From Priapulus caudatus (Eukaryota; Priapulida; Priapulimorpha; Priapulimorphida; Priapulidae), in contig NW_014577217.1 in assembly GCF_000485595.1 (NCBI RefSeq), forward strand, positions 518,376-538,375: DNA of 20,000 bases, in the 5' to 3' direction. Shown here piece by piece: positions 1-9,916 of this stretch. The notes beneath the pieces are model-generated. The model searched no databases. It saw nothing but the letters and a program-made list of their open reading frames with translations, and had not been told where the DNA came from. The first letter of the stretch is position 1. Each line of letters opens with the position of its first letter. Both the position numbers and the translations under genes were made by a program.

Positions 1-16
1 GTTACGCGCAATTATT

Positions 17-372
17 ACCTCCGCCAAGGACGTTATGTTTTCGCCCCTGTTAGTTTGTTTGTTGGCTTGTTGGTTCGTTTGTTGGTTTGTTGGATTGTCT
101 GTCAACAAGATATCTCAAAAAGCTACGGACGGATTTTGTTGAGATTTTTTGGACGGGTTGGTCTTGGGTCAACAACCAATTGATTAGATTTTGGTAGTGA
201 TCCGGATCCAGATGTGGATCCAGTTTTTTTTAGTTTATGAAAAAAAAAATTGTGGGGAAGACTTCGGACGCATTCAAAATTCTGTATCATCTTTTTCAAA
301 TTTCTGAAAATTTCATCAAACTATATTGGGCGTACCAGCAAGATGGGGGGACTGTTACGCTGTGGCGGAGGT
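17..372. mobile_element. Short non-autonomous element with inverted termini ACCTCCGCCA / TGGCGGAGGT
   Basis: The two ends are a perfect 10-bp inverted repeat, ACCTCCGCCA at 17-26 and TGGCGGAGGT at 363-372. Just inside the left end is a degenerate TTTG/TTGG run (about 48-98). The middle contains ATTGATTAGATTTTGGT and repeated GGATCC blocks (about 199-222). No open frame of useful length lies inside, so a mobile copy would need enzymes in trans. No clear target-site duplication is seen; both flanks hold TTA, but not in exact register. The layout resembles a repeat I remember as common in marine invertebrate genomes, which is recall and not a search result. The related tip at 1463 supports a repeat family. 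Confidence 0.55.
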
Positions 373-1462
373 TTACTATCTCCGATTTTCTCTTGTTGAT
401 TATTGTATTCGACTGAGATATGGATATGTTTCACACTTCTTGAGCCTTTCCTCTGATAGTTGGTAAAACAGACTTTGTTCTTTGACTGCCTAGCTAGTAT
501 CAAGGTGTAAGCTACGAAGCAAACTCGCAACGATAGCATTCACTATTGTTGAAAGTTCTAATTAGCAAACGTGATAATCATAGCGTGGCGATGCATCTGT
601 TCACATGAGGGTAAGAGGTTAATGGGAACTTATTTAAAGAATATAACTAATTAAATTCTTTGATGTGGTTTGCAATAATAACTATAAGAGTGAGAGAGGT
701 TCACACGTATCCACTCTTTCTTTCCCGCTAATAGACACTTGGGAATATGCAAGGCATTTTATAATCTGCAGAATATCCATTAAAAATCTTGTGGTGATGT
801 TTATGATATGAGGACCTCGTAACTGACAAATCTGTAATATTCATTGTATGACATTGTAATCCCCATTTTGTGCTGAGCGTCTCTATGTGAGACCATGGGT
901 GGTAGTCGACTCAAGCATTAAGGGGGTCAATATTAGTGTTTTGGTTTGCTTACCCTACTCATAGCCCAAATCCTAACCCCATGGTGAGCAATCTATTGCT
1001 CATCTTTGAGCATCATCATACAAAACACCCGACGGCGTCTAAGTCAGCCCAGCTGTACGAATGTATGTCGTCTGCATGCCGGGGAAGTAAACTGCAAAGC
1101 TAAAGGAAAGGAAACTTCCTTATGTACTAGAGGCCGGGTCGGGTGGCGACTTGCAAGCTATATGCATAATGCGTTGCAGCTGCCTCATACGATGAATTGC
1201 TCGGGAGAATAAAATTGAGATTACACCTTGTCATTGCCATACAATGAAACCGCTTGTCGCGTATTTACATTTCTCAATACTTCATTACATAATCTCAATA
1301 GACGATTTTTCACTTTGTCATGTTGCCAGTTTTTGATGTAGGCCTAGCATATTTCTGCAGAAAATTCATTTGCATTGATTTTGGTGTTCATGATTTCTGG
1401 GATACTTGGGGGCGCTTGACTACATAAAAATACTAGACAGAGTGGACTCACGGAGAGTGCAT
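373..1462. other. Unique AT-rich DNA, no gene seen
   Basis: No convincing exon, RNA gene or repeat is visible. The short open frames at 321-539 (minus) and 1006-1212 (plus) have no recognisable motif and lie in ordinary sequence. Confidence 0.5.
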
Positions 1463-1743
1463 ACCTCCGCCAGCGACATACGCTATACGCCATACGACTC
1501 ACGAACACACGAATAACGCACGATATACGCCAGCGTACTGACTGACATATACACGCTTATATTAGCTGGCTTGCTGGCTTGCTGCGCGCTCGCTCACATG
1601 TACACGCTCGCTGGGTCGCTGCGCTGGCTGGCTCGCTGGCTCGCTGACTCGACGCGCTATTATATATCGATCGCGCGAACACACGAACGCACGAACGCAC
1701 GAGAGCGATCACATAACCTCCTCCAACTCCGTTGGACGGAGGT
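1463..1743. mobile_element. Second element with ACCTCCG tips, filled with GGCT/CGCA simple repeat
   Basis: The left tip ACCTCCGCCA is identical to that of the element at 17. The right tip is CGGAGGT, and both ends can be read with a flanking TA (TA-CCTCCG and CGGAGG-TA), compatible with a TA target duplication. The interior is a degenerate GGCTTGCT/GGCTCGCT run (about 1565-1652) followed by ACGAACGC repeats (about 1677-1703). The last bases fold as a hairpin, ACCTCCTCCAAC against GTTGGACGGAGGT. It may be a diverged or internally replaced copy of the same family. The shared sequence is short, so this is tentative. Confidence 0.4.
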
Positions 1744-2180
1744 AATAATCGTCATATTCAATTGAGGTGTAGACAAACGGCCATGTAAAACCTTTTTTCG
1801 CTGTATTTAAAGTGATGAATGTTTTTGGCAGATAGGCTGTGAGGATGATAGGTACATCATTTTTCGTATTCGTGGCACATCTAGACGTATTTCAATATGA
1901 TATTTGTATGCTATGTTTTTTTGCTTTTTGCTTATATTTTCTAAAATATAAGAAATAATTATTAAAGCATGCACTTTCATGCTACTTAAATTAGCCATTT
2001 TAATTGGAGAAATTATATACTACAGTAGTGTAGACAAATTAAAAGTACTTCTTCAGCCGCTGGGCACGGCTACGCACATTCCATCAGTAATGAAGGAAAA
2101 ATTGTTCCTTCATGCATATTGCTCCCCGTCACTATAGGCCTACTATAGTCTGTGTTAAACAAGCCATATACGCGGGTTCG
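1744..2180. other. AT-rich DNA, nothing identified
   Basis: The 63-codon minus-strand frame at 1807-1998 is AT-driven and has no family signature. No repeat or RNA gene is recognised. Confidence 0.5.
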
Positions 2181-2761
<581 letters not shown>

Positions 2762-2815
2762 GAGAGGGAGAGCGAGAGAGAGAGAGAAGAGAAGAGAGAG
2801 AGAGAGAGAAAGAGA

Positions 2816-2886
<71 letters not shown>
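2762..2886 (+). repeat. GA-rich microsatellite, right arm
   Basis: GA dinucleotides resume directly after the GATA block, with a clean run from about 2824 to 2880. Together with the left arm it gives a symmetrical GA-GATA-GA composite of about 706 bp. Confidence 0.95.
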
Positions 2887-3663
2887 TAAGCACTGCTGGC
2901 TAGTATAGGCGATCGAGGTCCTAAAAAATACGCCACCGTTGCGTGCGTAATCTAGCAATAAAAAAGCGTTTCATACGCTTTCAGAAAAATTCCTTTCGTG
3001 CACTTGCCCTACCTGGGTGACGCCAACAAAGGAACCAGGCAACTTGGGAATTGTCATTACTCGGGCCATAGAGAGAGCGGTTGTCATGACTCTCCCGATT
3101 GTGCTTAGCAACACACAAAGCTGTTTAACTCTGTGTTGATTGCCTCATGTAAAGCGACCATGAAATATGCATGAGACTTTGTGGCATATATAGGAAATCC
3201 ATTCGATGTGTGCAATGCGGCTGCTATACCACTTTGCCTACAGGAGTGCAATGGGTATAAGAGGTACACACGCGCACGACCGTATGTTGCTATAATTGCC
3301 CTCAGACATACGTACCGTGGCTGTTTGTTGTACACATTGACGTTTGCAGCCAAACAGTCGTGTAATGTACCAATCAAAGTACAGTAATACAACTGTGATA
3401 ATAAGTCGTCACATGGACCCGTGTTGCCGCTACTCAATGAATGCATAGCTTATACACGAATACTGTTGCTTATTATGTGCAAGTCCGAAGCATTTCTAAC
3501 AACTAGCTTTATGCGTCGTCCGTGGCATTCGCGTAGCGTTTCAGTAGAGATTATAAATATAAGCTAGCTGTAGGTATGGGTTGGCTGAATACTCTCTATT
3601 TTATTAACCAGACTGCATGAGTGATATTTTAGTGCTAGCAACGTCTTGGCTTGTATTTTATAG
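2887..3663. other. Unique DNA between microsatellite and hAT-like element
   Basis: There is a 113-codon minus-strand frame (3105-3446) and a 68-codon plus frame over it. Neither has a recognisable domain, and the composition matches the surroundings. No RNA gene or transposon end was found. Confidence 0.45.
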
Positions 3664-3992
3664 CAGGGTGCGAAATTAACGGGAGTCCGGAGTCAAATAC
3701 TCCCTGATTTACTGTCGGACTCCCTGATTTGACATATGCAGGAGTCCGTGTGACTCCCTGAAAATTCTGCCATACTAACTAGTTCGTTCCGGAGCACGGC
3801 CTCGCGGAATTACTGTATTTGTTCAGCTAATGGCCAAAGAAAATTTGGCAGACGTGCAACTGCATGAATCTTAAAAATAAAGCACATGCGTTATTGTTAA
3901 TATCTTTAATTTTGAACCTTAGACTGCGGACTCCCTCATTTTGCTGCGGACTCCATTGGACTCCCTTGTTCAAAAGTTAATTTCTACCCCTG
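3664..3992. mobile_element. hAT-like MITE, 329 bp
   Basis: The left terminus reads CAGGGTGCGAAATTAAC. The reverse complement of the right terminus reads CAGGGGTAGAAATTAAC, so the ends form an imperfect inverted repeat of about 17 bp. The CAGGG start is typical of hAT superfamily termini. The six bases before it (TTATAG) and after it (TTAGAG) differ at one position, a plausible aged target duplication. hAT elements usually make 8 bp, so the length is odd. Inside both ends are several copies, in both orientations, of GGACTCCCTGATTT-like motifs, resembling the subterminal repeats that hAT transposases bind. There is no coding capacity. Confidence 0.65.
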
Positions 3993-4081
3993 TTAGAGGC
4001 ATCATAAATTCACAACACTCGTACGTATATATAGGCTTCACTTGTCAATTAGGCTTATGTATACTTCTAGAGGTGGGTACC

Positions 4082-4150
4082 TACGGTCATTGGTCCTACG
4101 GGTCGTTGGTCCTACGGGTCGCTGGTCCTACGGGTCGTTGGTCTTACGGT
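4082..4150 (+). repeat. 16-bp minisatellite, about four copies
   Basis: The unit is TACGGGTCGTTGGTCC. Copies of 15, 16, 16 and 16 bases are followed by a partial TACGGT. Variation is limited to a few bases, so the expansion looks recent. It lies shortly after the hAT-like element. Confidence 0.9.
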
Positions 4151-4497
4151 TAATAGTAAGAGGGGTAGAGAGTGAATGCAAAATGTTTATTTGAAACAAA
4201 AAAAATTTTGTTTACATTTTATTTATTTGTTTATTTATATTTATTTTATTATCAAACTTATATTTATATTTGGTTTCTCATTCTGTCCATTGTATTTGGA
4301 ATCTTATTGCCAGTCTATGGCGGAGAGACACTTGCTGCTCCTTCGGGCACAATATGATGGTTGGCAACATTAGGGTTTCTGCAACTGCAAAGTTAGGATA
4401 CGCCACAGTATGTGGTTATCGCGATTACATTTAGTTGAACGTGCTTTATGTACACGCGCAAAACGAGATGTAATACGTTTCATACGCTCTATATTAC
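4151..4497. other. AT-rich spacer with T-rich tract
   Basis: It holds a TTTATTTATTTG-like tract (about 4217-4275) preceded by a small AAACAAAA/TTTTGTTT hairpin (about 4195-4213). The two overlapping plus-strand frames here are low-complexity AT translations. No gene is seen. Confidence 0.5.
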
Positions 4498-4542
4498 CAA
4501 GAGTGCATAATAGAGATTATTCATCTCTATTATGCACTCTTG
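4498..4542. repeat. Perfect 19-bp hairpin with 7-base loop
   Basis: The arm CAAGAGTGCATAATAGAGA (4498-4516) is the exact reverse complement of 4524-4542, with loop TTATTCA between. A 19-bp perfect arm is far beyond chance for one place. It is followed by a short TTACGTATA repeat. It could be a DNA palindrome left by a repair event, a transposon relic, or an RNA hairpin. The stem is too short and too perfect for a typical animal microRNA precursor. Confidence 0.9.
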
Positions 4543-5028
4543 ATATTACGTATATTACGTATATTTACGTATACAATGCGCGTATATATAAGCAGACAGA
4601 GCAATATTGCCTGTTTAGGGAGAGAATGTAAAGGTAAATGCGGGTACAATTCCTAGGAAATTCACTATACGTGCGATGATTTGCTATGAATGCCGCTTCA
4701 AGACCCGGCAAATTTGTTCCTGGAGAGATCGAAATCGAACAACTTGTATCATTGCATGGTTACTTAATTTTGCATGGCCTATGTGGTATAACGATGCATG
4801 TGAAATAACGTCAGACAATCTGTGCCTGTATGCTTGCAGCCTACCGTCAGGTTTTCATATATTTATAGCAAGCTTGGTCGTGCACAGCAGCATGTGTGGT
4901 GTGTATCTGCGAAGGCTATAGTACATCAAATCGTGGCCGCTGAATGTTGCTGTTGCTGTGAATCCGCGAGGCGCTCCTAATTTAATAAACAGATCATAAC
5001 ATCTACAGGCAGGGTTGCTGCACCGTGT
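4543..5028. other. Spacer with a cysteine-rich open frame of doubtful value
   Basis: The plus-strand frame at 4676-4921 gives 81 residues with about eight cysteines and two hydrophobic stretches, but no recognised family, no clear promoter and no splice context. TTACGTATA repeats occur at 4546-4572. I would not annotate a gene here. Confidence 0.4.
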
Positions 5029-5067
5029 TCAGAGCCGTATATAGAGATACTCTATATACGGCTCTGA
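5029..5067. repeat. Perfect 18-bp hairpin with 3-base loop
   Basis: TCAGAGCCGTATATAGAG (5029-5046) is repeated exactly in inverse at 5050-5067 around loop ATA. This is the second nearly perfect short palindrome within 550 bp. Its arm has a similar pattern to the first (CTCTAT followed by an alternating AT block and then CTCT), but the two are not clearly homologous. Confidence 0.9.
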
Positions 5068-5143
5068 CCTTGTTAGTGTAATAACCCCTGGTGGTGGCGA
5101 AACGATGTCCCATTCCCCCTCTTTCATTCTCTCTCCCCCTCTC

Positions 5144-5145
<2 letters not shown>

Positions 5146-5203
<58 letters not shown>

Positions 5204-5260
5204 TGCGTACATGCGTGCGTGTGTGCGTGCGTTTGTGTTGTGCTTGTGCATGTACGTGGG
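5146..5260 (+). repeat. GT / GCGT microsatellite
   Basis: A TG run (5146 to about 5185) passes into GCGT tetranucleotides and then decays. Alternating purine-pyrimidine DNA of this length favours Z-DNA. Cys/Val-rich and Thr/His-rich frames over it are translations of the repeat. Confidence 0.95.
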
Positions 5261-5696
5261 CATATGCGCAGATGTTTGCGTGCTTATATATATATATAAT
5301 ATATCAAACCCTTAAGAATCTATGGTATAGTATCAGGTGTTATGATGGAGACATTGGTTATCGTAATCGTCGGTACATCACTAAATGAGATGATATATTC
5401 CTTGGATGAAGATCTGTACATCTTGGGATTGAGTATATCATAATTGAATAAAATAGCATACAATATAAAGAAGTTCACTTTCTCATTTAATCCTGATGTG
5501 GATGTATACATGTTTCAGGATCGTATATTATCCGTATTGTACTTTAGTATTTGAAAATTAATGCGATCTTTATATCTTAATTGTGTTGTACAGCGGTTCA
5601 CAACGCTTATTTACGTTCATTATATTGCATTGGTTGCTTGTCTATGCGCCTCTGCGTCAGATTGTCCTCTGGAGTACGTATGAGTGGTCGAAACTG
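5261..5696. other. AT-rich DNA, no gene seen
   Basis: It begins with a short TATATATA stretch. The 63-codon minus frame at 5320-5511 is AT-driven. No repeat family or RNA gene is recognised. Confidence 0.5.
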
Positions 5697-5759
5697 ATTA
5701 CGTCACCACTACTGTCTTCTGCGCGCGAACCGATAGTGTTACGCAACTAGTGACGTAAT
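5697..5759. promoter_or_regulatory. Inverted pair of CRE/ATF-like sites
   Basis: ATTACGTCAC (5697-5706) and GTGACGTAAT (5750-5759) form a perfect 10-bp inverted repeat with 43 bases between. Each contains TTACGTCA/TGACGTAA, a core bound by bZIP factors of the CREB/ATF/PAR class. The spacer is CpG-rich for this window (GCGCGCGAACCG). A promoter role is inference; the pair could also be a small inverted-repeat element. Confidence 0.4.
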
Positions 5760-6480
5760 AGTGCGCCTACATTAGATTGTATACTATAGTGCCACTGGGC
5801 ATGAAAGCTGCTCAGAGGGTCTGGCGTCCTAAAATAAACCGACATGTTATGGCGAGAGCGAACATATACTAGATCCACGTGAGCTAGGCTACTTAAAGTG
5901 ACGTGTATATTTAATGAGCGGATGTCGTGAGTAGTTTCTCCCGCCTTCGTTACAGTCTGAGCGTCTGCGCTCGTGTGTAGACAGACGGCGGCGTGGCAAA
6001 ACTAGCGATTTTCTGCTTGCGAGAAACGCTGCGAGGTGGTTGTAATGAGCGATTCTCTAGCTGCCCATGCATCGTCATTTCGTCATCTAAAGTTGAATGC
6101 TTACTTACTTTTGATTTATTCGTCCGGCGACTGTCGCCAAAGTTTCTAGGTCGCTGTGCTGTCGCCGTATCTCAAACGTAATTACAATGCTACGGCGGTG
6201 TTGTCGATAGAGTTGTGTTGGAAACATGAGGGAAGTAGTGCTCACTTACGTGTCGTTGTATCGCACCGGAAATGTACATCGAGTACAAGGTGGAGGAGCT
6301 GGAACGCGTTATTTTCGTCTTCTGCCGAAAGATGGATTTTTTTCGGTTGCAAGCAAAGTTCGTGTTATAATTAAAAAATAAAAAATAAAAACGTGTAACC
6401 GAAGCAGAACACGACGAACACGAGTAATACATTTTAAAACATATCATGTTCACTTGTTTGGTTAGTTGCTTTTGCGCCAT
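5760..6480. other. CpG-richer zone, possible promoter or first exon, unresolved
   Basis: From about 5935 to 6360 CpG is clearly commoner than in the flanks. A TTTCTCCCGCC block lies at about 5935. A 32-residue plus-strand frame (6272-6370, MYIEYKVEELERV...) has plausible codons. The opposite strand is also open here and ends at a good donor, GTAAGTG (about 6244-6250), with another donor at about 6100-6105. These contradict one another, so no exon is called. The stretch ends with an A-rich AAAAAAT-type repeat (6370-6391). Confidence 0.25.
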
Positions 6481-6525
6481 TCATACATCTTTTAGTTCAG
6501 TTTGTTAACAATGTAATTGTGTCAT

Positions 6526-6552
6526 TCTACGGTCTACGGGTCTACGGTCTAC
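6526..6552 (+). repeat. TCTACGG short tandem repeat
   Basis: Four TCTAC units separated by GG or GGG in 27 bases. It resembles the TACGGGTC unit at 4082 in composition, but is too short to link to it. Confidence 0.6.
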
Positions 6553-6683
6553 TATACGGAAATCTATAGATGGTCTAGGTGTCAATGAGTTTATAGACTA
6601 TTGTTTAGTGACCGCGGTGTCTTGTGTGCTTATTTTTCTTGTTCAACTTATGAATAGACATGGTGTTTGTATATGTATTTATA

Positions 6684-6705
6684 TGACTCATCTACGCTGA
6701 CGTCA
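6684..6705. promoter_or_regulatory. AP-1 site followed by perfect CRE
   Basis: TGACTCA (6684-6690), the AP-1 consensus, is followed seven bases later by the palindrome TGACGTCA (6698-6705), the full CREB/ATF consensus. Both are exact matches, and TCCCGCGC follows at about 6726. Such pairs occur in inducible promoters. No transcription start or adjacent exon is identified, so function is inferred only. Confidence 0.35.
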
Positions 6706-6919
6706 CTGCAGCTTCCATTCCAAATCCCGCGCTTACAAGCAGCTGCTGGTCTCCGCTAATGGGCGATTGTGTTCCATTGCCAACCTTATGGTCACAGCTA
6801 ATATAACCCCGCCCTCTTTCAACAGCCAACACCAAATTACCACCCCAATGACAGCTATGCCCTGTTACTTAAGTCACCAAACAAACATAGATATTCCGGC
6901 CAAGACACGAGCAACACCA

Positions 6920-7152
6920 AATAGCACTAAAACGCATACTCGCATGCACGCACGCATGCCCGCACGCGTGCACGCATGCGCCACCCCATCGGCGCGCACG
7001 AACGCACGCACGCGTGCACGCATGCACCACCCTTATCGACGCGTACGAACGCACGCACGCACAACACACACAACACACATAGACACACATTTACTCGCGC
7101 ACGAACGTTAACTCACGCACGCAGACACGCGCGCACACAGGCACGCACGCAC
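6920..7152 (+). repeat. CACG/CACA repeat with an internal 46-bp duplication
   Basis: GCACGCAC- and ACACAC-type repeats fill the block. Within it, 6961-7006 and 7007-7053 are two copies of a 46-47 bp unit sharing CGCACGCGTGCACGCATGC, then a CCACCC core and ACGAACGCA. This is a higher-order duplication inside the simple repeat. The Thr/His/Arg-rich open frames on both strands are by-products. Confidence 0.85.
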
Positions 7153-8335
7153 AGTGTATTCAGTCCATATTTTCCACGTTCCCGACACGTGGGCACGTAC
7201 GTTTGCCCTGTCAGCTCATTGAATCGATGAGTGAAACAGTGTCACTCAGGCAGGAAACAGTATATCGTGCAGCGTCTTATTTTTTCTACATTGCGTTATA
7301 CTGCAAACGTAATATAAGGTTCTAGTTTATTCTGATATAGACGACGAATTCACATATCGTTATGTGTAGTAACACTCTTACCATATAAGTAGATTTACAT
7401 TATCAATATTACATACGCCGCTAAATCTTGTGTTCCGACAAAAGCGTATTAGCTATGTGCATCGTCTCTAAGGAAATGATAGAATAGAATACTTATATAG
7501 TGGCCTGAATGAGAAATGATGATAATGTTATAGTCTGCATCAACTTTAAGTCGAAAAATATATTTTCCTGAATATTGTTGACTCACATTTTTGTAAATTA
7601 TTTCCTCGAGCAGGGTAAATATTGAGTTTTCTAGTAAGAATACCCTACTACGCAAGTGCAAGAGATCACGTAATGTATACCAGCTGTACCACATGTGGCC
7701 AGCTTTAACATGAGACCAATTCCCCAGTCGTTGCAACGTATTAGCAGCAATATGACTCAAATGATGTTGAATCTGTTGACTGGCGTAAACCAAGAGCGTA
7801 GGGTATAGCTTTAGAGTAGCTTCAGTTCACTCATGTATAGTACCTTCATTCATACTAGTTTGGACCACCTGAGCACAGCGAGTGGAGTGAATCTAGGTAT
7901 TAGCGGCGAGTGGTATGGACTTAGTATCCGATTGCGACGAAACCTTTCTCTTTTAGTAAAAATTTGGGAAGCTTCAATCAAATTAATCAACTGCATTATC
8001 ATAATGCGAAAGTAAGTCATTTATTTGGTTTTTATTCACCGCCGGGGCAGGGAATTGCTATGGTAGTGTGTATAACTGAATATGTGATATTATTTGAAAG
8101 TGTTTACGTGCAAAATATAGTGTCTGCCTAGTAGGCCGTGGACCAGTTTCAGGAAAAGTTCTTGGTTTTCATATCCGTTGCAACTTTGGTTGGGCAACGT
8201 AAGACCACTTAAAATAATTAACATATCGATATAGTATAGGTATTCTTGGGCGCTTCATTTTTTGTAGCGAGGTAGAAATGTTGTACTAATTGTTCAACGC
8301 GCATTAAGAGAGGAAGCCTTGTTAAATTATAGGCT
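7153..8335. other. Unique AT-rich DNA, no firm gene
   Basis: It contains a 114-codon minus-strand frame (7449-7793) with AT-biased composition and no recognised domain. There is also a possible 55-base plus-strand exon (7957-8011), bounded by a pyrimidine-rich acceptor TTTCTCTTTTAG and a donor GTAAGT and open in two frames. Neither is strong enough to call. Confidence 0.4.
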
Positions 8336-8396
8336 GTTTTACTGTGCAGTAAAACATAGATATCTGTCCATGTATGGACATATCTCAGCTAGCTGA
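8336..8396. repeat. Cluster of three adjacent palindromes
   Basis: GTTTTACTG-TG-CAGTAAAAC (8336-8355), TGTCCAT-GT-ATGGACA (8365-8380) and the gapless TCAGCTAGCTGA (8385-8396) follow each other within 61 bases. All arms are perfect (9, 7 and 6 bp). They may be protein-binding dyads or a structured RNA; nothing nearby tells which. Confidence 0.8.
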
Positions 8397-8939
8397 TCCT
8401 CTTAACCCGTGGGGATATATAGGTTTAGGTACAGTTTAACATGGGTAAATTCAATTTTAAATTTTAAATCAAGAAAGTTTGCTAATAGCAACACATATAC
8501 TGGCGCCACCGACATCGTGAACAAACGATCATAGACTATTTTTAAAACATTGTGGCAAAAAATTTCTAGTGAATATTGATCCAAAGGAGTCTGTATGTAG
8601 CATAATTTTAACCTGGTTATTTAAAATGGCTCATAAATATACAGCGAACATATATCATGACAACATTTCTAAATGAACTTGAAGGGATTTCGAAGGCGCG
8701 AACGGAAATATATGAATTGATATAATATTATATGAAAGATGTTAATTAAAGATTCAGGTGTGCGACATGACTGATATAGCATGTAATCAATGTGAGTGAG
8801 ATGCAGGCCATCAACGTCCGCGAAAAGCTGTGCAAATTCTGTCGAGGTAGCTTGCAATAGTTTTTGTCAGGCTGACATTTAACGCCATAACTGACGTTTA
8901 TTTTTGACGCGTGGCATATAGATGTGCATATTTTCGCAG
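8397..8939. other. AT-rich DNA, nothing identified
   Basis: Two 60-residue minus-strand frames (8402-8584 and 8669-8857) lack any signature. No repeat or RNA gene is seen. Confidence 0.5.
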
Positions 8940-9240
8940 TTCTGGATGGATGAATGGATATGTCAGTGAATGGGTGATGCCTGTATGGATTGGAAAATGT
9001 AGATGGGTGAAGACAGATAGTTTGGTAGATTCTTAGGTGAATGGGTGGTATTGTAAGCTCAATGTGTAAGTGGGTTCATAGATAGATGGAGGGCTAGATA
9101 GATAAATAGTTACGCAGTTGGGTCAACTAGCATAGAGATGAGTAGGTGGGTGCGTGCCTGCGTGGGTATAGATCAATCAATATAGATAGGTAAACGGGTG
9201 GGTTCGTGGCTTGGTTTAGATAGGCAAATGGTTAAACAGA
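8940..9240 (+). repeat. Degenerate TGGA/TAGA tetranucleotide zone
   Basis: Decayed TGGATGGATGAATGG, TGGGTGG and ATAGATAGATGGA words cover the stretch without a clean period. It is an old microsatellite. It is compositionally related to the GGATAAGGTGG monomers at 9461 and 11983, suggesting a common origin of the simple DNA across 8.9-12.4 kb. Confidence 0.6.
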
Positions 9241-9457
9241 ATTAAAAATGGAGATAAAAAAAGAAAAAAAAAATAAAATAAAAAACGATAAAGAAATATA
9301 AAAATAAAAAAAATAAAAAATAAAAAAAAAAGAAAAAAAAAAAAAAAAAAAAAAAAAAATAAATAAAAAAAAAAAATAAAAAAGAAAAAAAGAAAAATAA
9401 AAAAAAAAAAAATAAGAAATAAATAAAAAAAAATAAAAAAAAAAAAAAAAAAAAAAA
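9241..9457 (+). repeat. A-rich tract, 217 bp
   Basis: Nearly all A with scattered T and G (AAATAAA, AAAGAAA). It is either a very long decayed poly(A) tail of a retroelement or a simple repeat. No retroelement body is recognised to its left. Length and purity make this place prone to assembly error. Confidence 0.95.
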
Positions 9458-9821
9458 GTGTGTAATGATGGATAAGTGGTAATGGTTATGGATAAGGTGG
9501 TTTACTAGTTAAAAGTGAGTAGTGAGAAAGGGAGGGATCGATGGGGTGAGTGAGTGAGGGGGAGGTCGGGAAACAGTCGCATGTATGTTGGTGTGAGAGG
9601 GAGGAGCGACAGAAGATCTATGTGCTACGCCGGACAGCCAGCATGCATCAAATATATTGTAAGCTGCCAAATTTTAACCACAGGGAGTTGTGGCGAAATC
9701 GGGAAACGCAGACGGTGTAGGGGAATGTACAAACTGAGAAGGAAGGTCAGCGGTGGCCCGAGATAAAGTGAGGCGTGGCTCGGGTGGCAGAGCCGCCAGC
9801 GGAAAGCAGTAATTCCGTTAA
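9458..9821. other. 364-bp segment between opposed A and T tracts, with satellite monomer and tRNA-like D-arm
   Basis: The left part (9461-9503) holds two imperfect copies of the GTAATG-ATGGATAAGGTGG unit that forms the array at 11983. The right part is GC-richer and contains GGCTC-GGGTGGCA-GAGCC (9777-9794). This is a 5-bp stem with an 8-base loop matching a tRNA D-arm, including U8, G18 G19 and A21, although position 14 is G instead of A. No anticodon arm or TTCGANTC box follows, so it is at best a fragment of a tRNA-derived SINE. The frames here (70 and 68 codons) are not convincing. Confidence 0.35.
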
Positions 9822-9858
9822 TTTTTTATTTTTTTTTTTTTTTTTTATTTTTTTTTTT

Positions 9859-9916
<58 letters not shown>

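Noticed and set aside
3105-3446. 113-codon minus-strand frame
   Set aside because: No domain is recognised, a competing frame is open on the other strand, and the composition equals the surroundings.
4676-4921. 81-residue cysteine-containing plus frame
   Set aside because: The cysteine spacing matches no family I know, and there is no supporting context.
5003-5388. Cys/Val-rich and Thr/His-rich frames
   Set aside because: They are repeat translations of the GT/GCGT tract.
6767-7230. Arg/Thr/His-rich frames on both strands
   Set aside because: They follow the CACG repeat and have no domain.
7449-7793. 114-codon minus-strand frame
   Set aside because: It has AT-biased codons, no recognised motif and no splice or promoter context; it is near the longest expected by chance in 20 kb.
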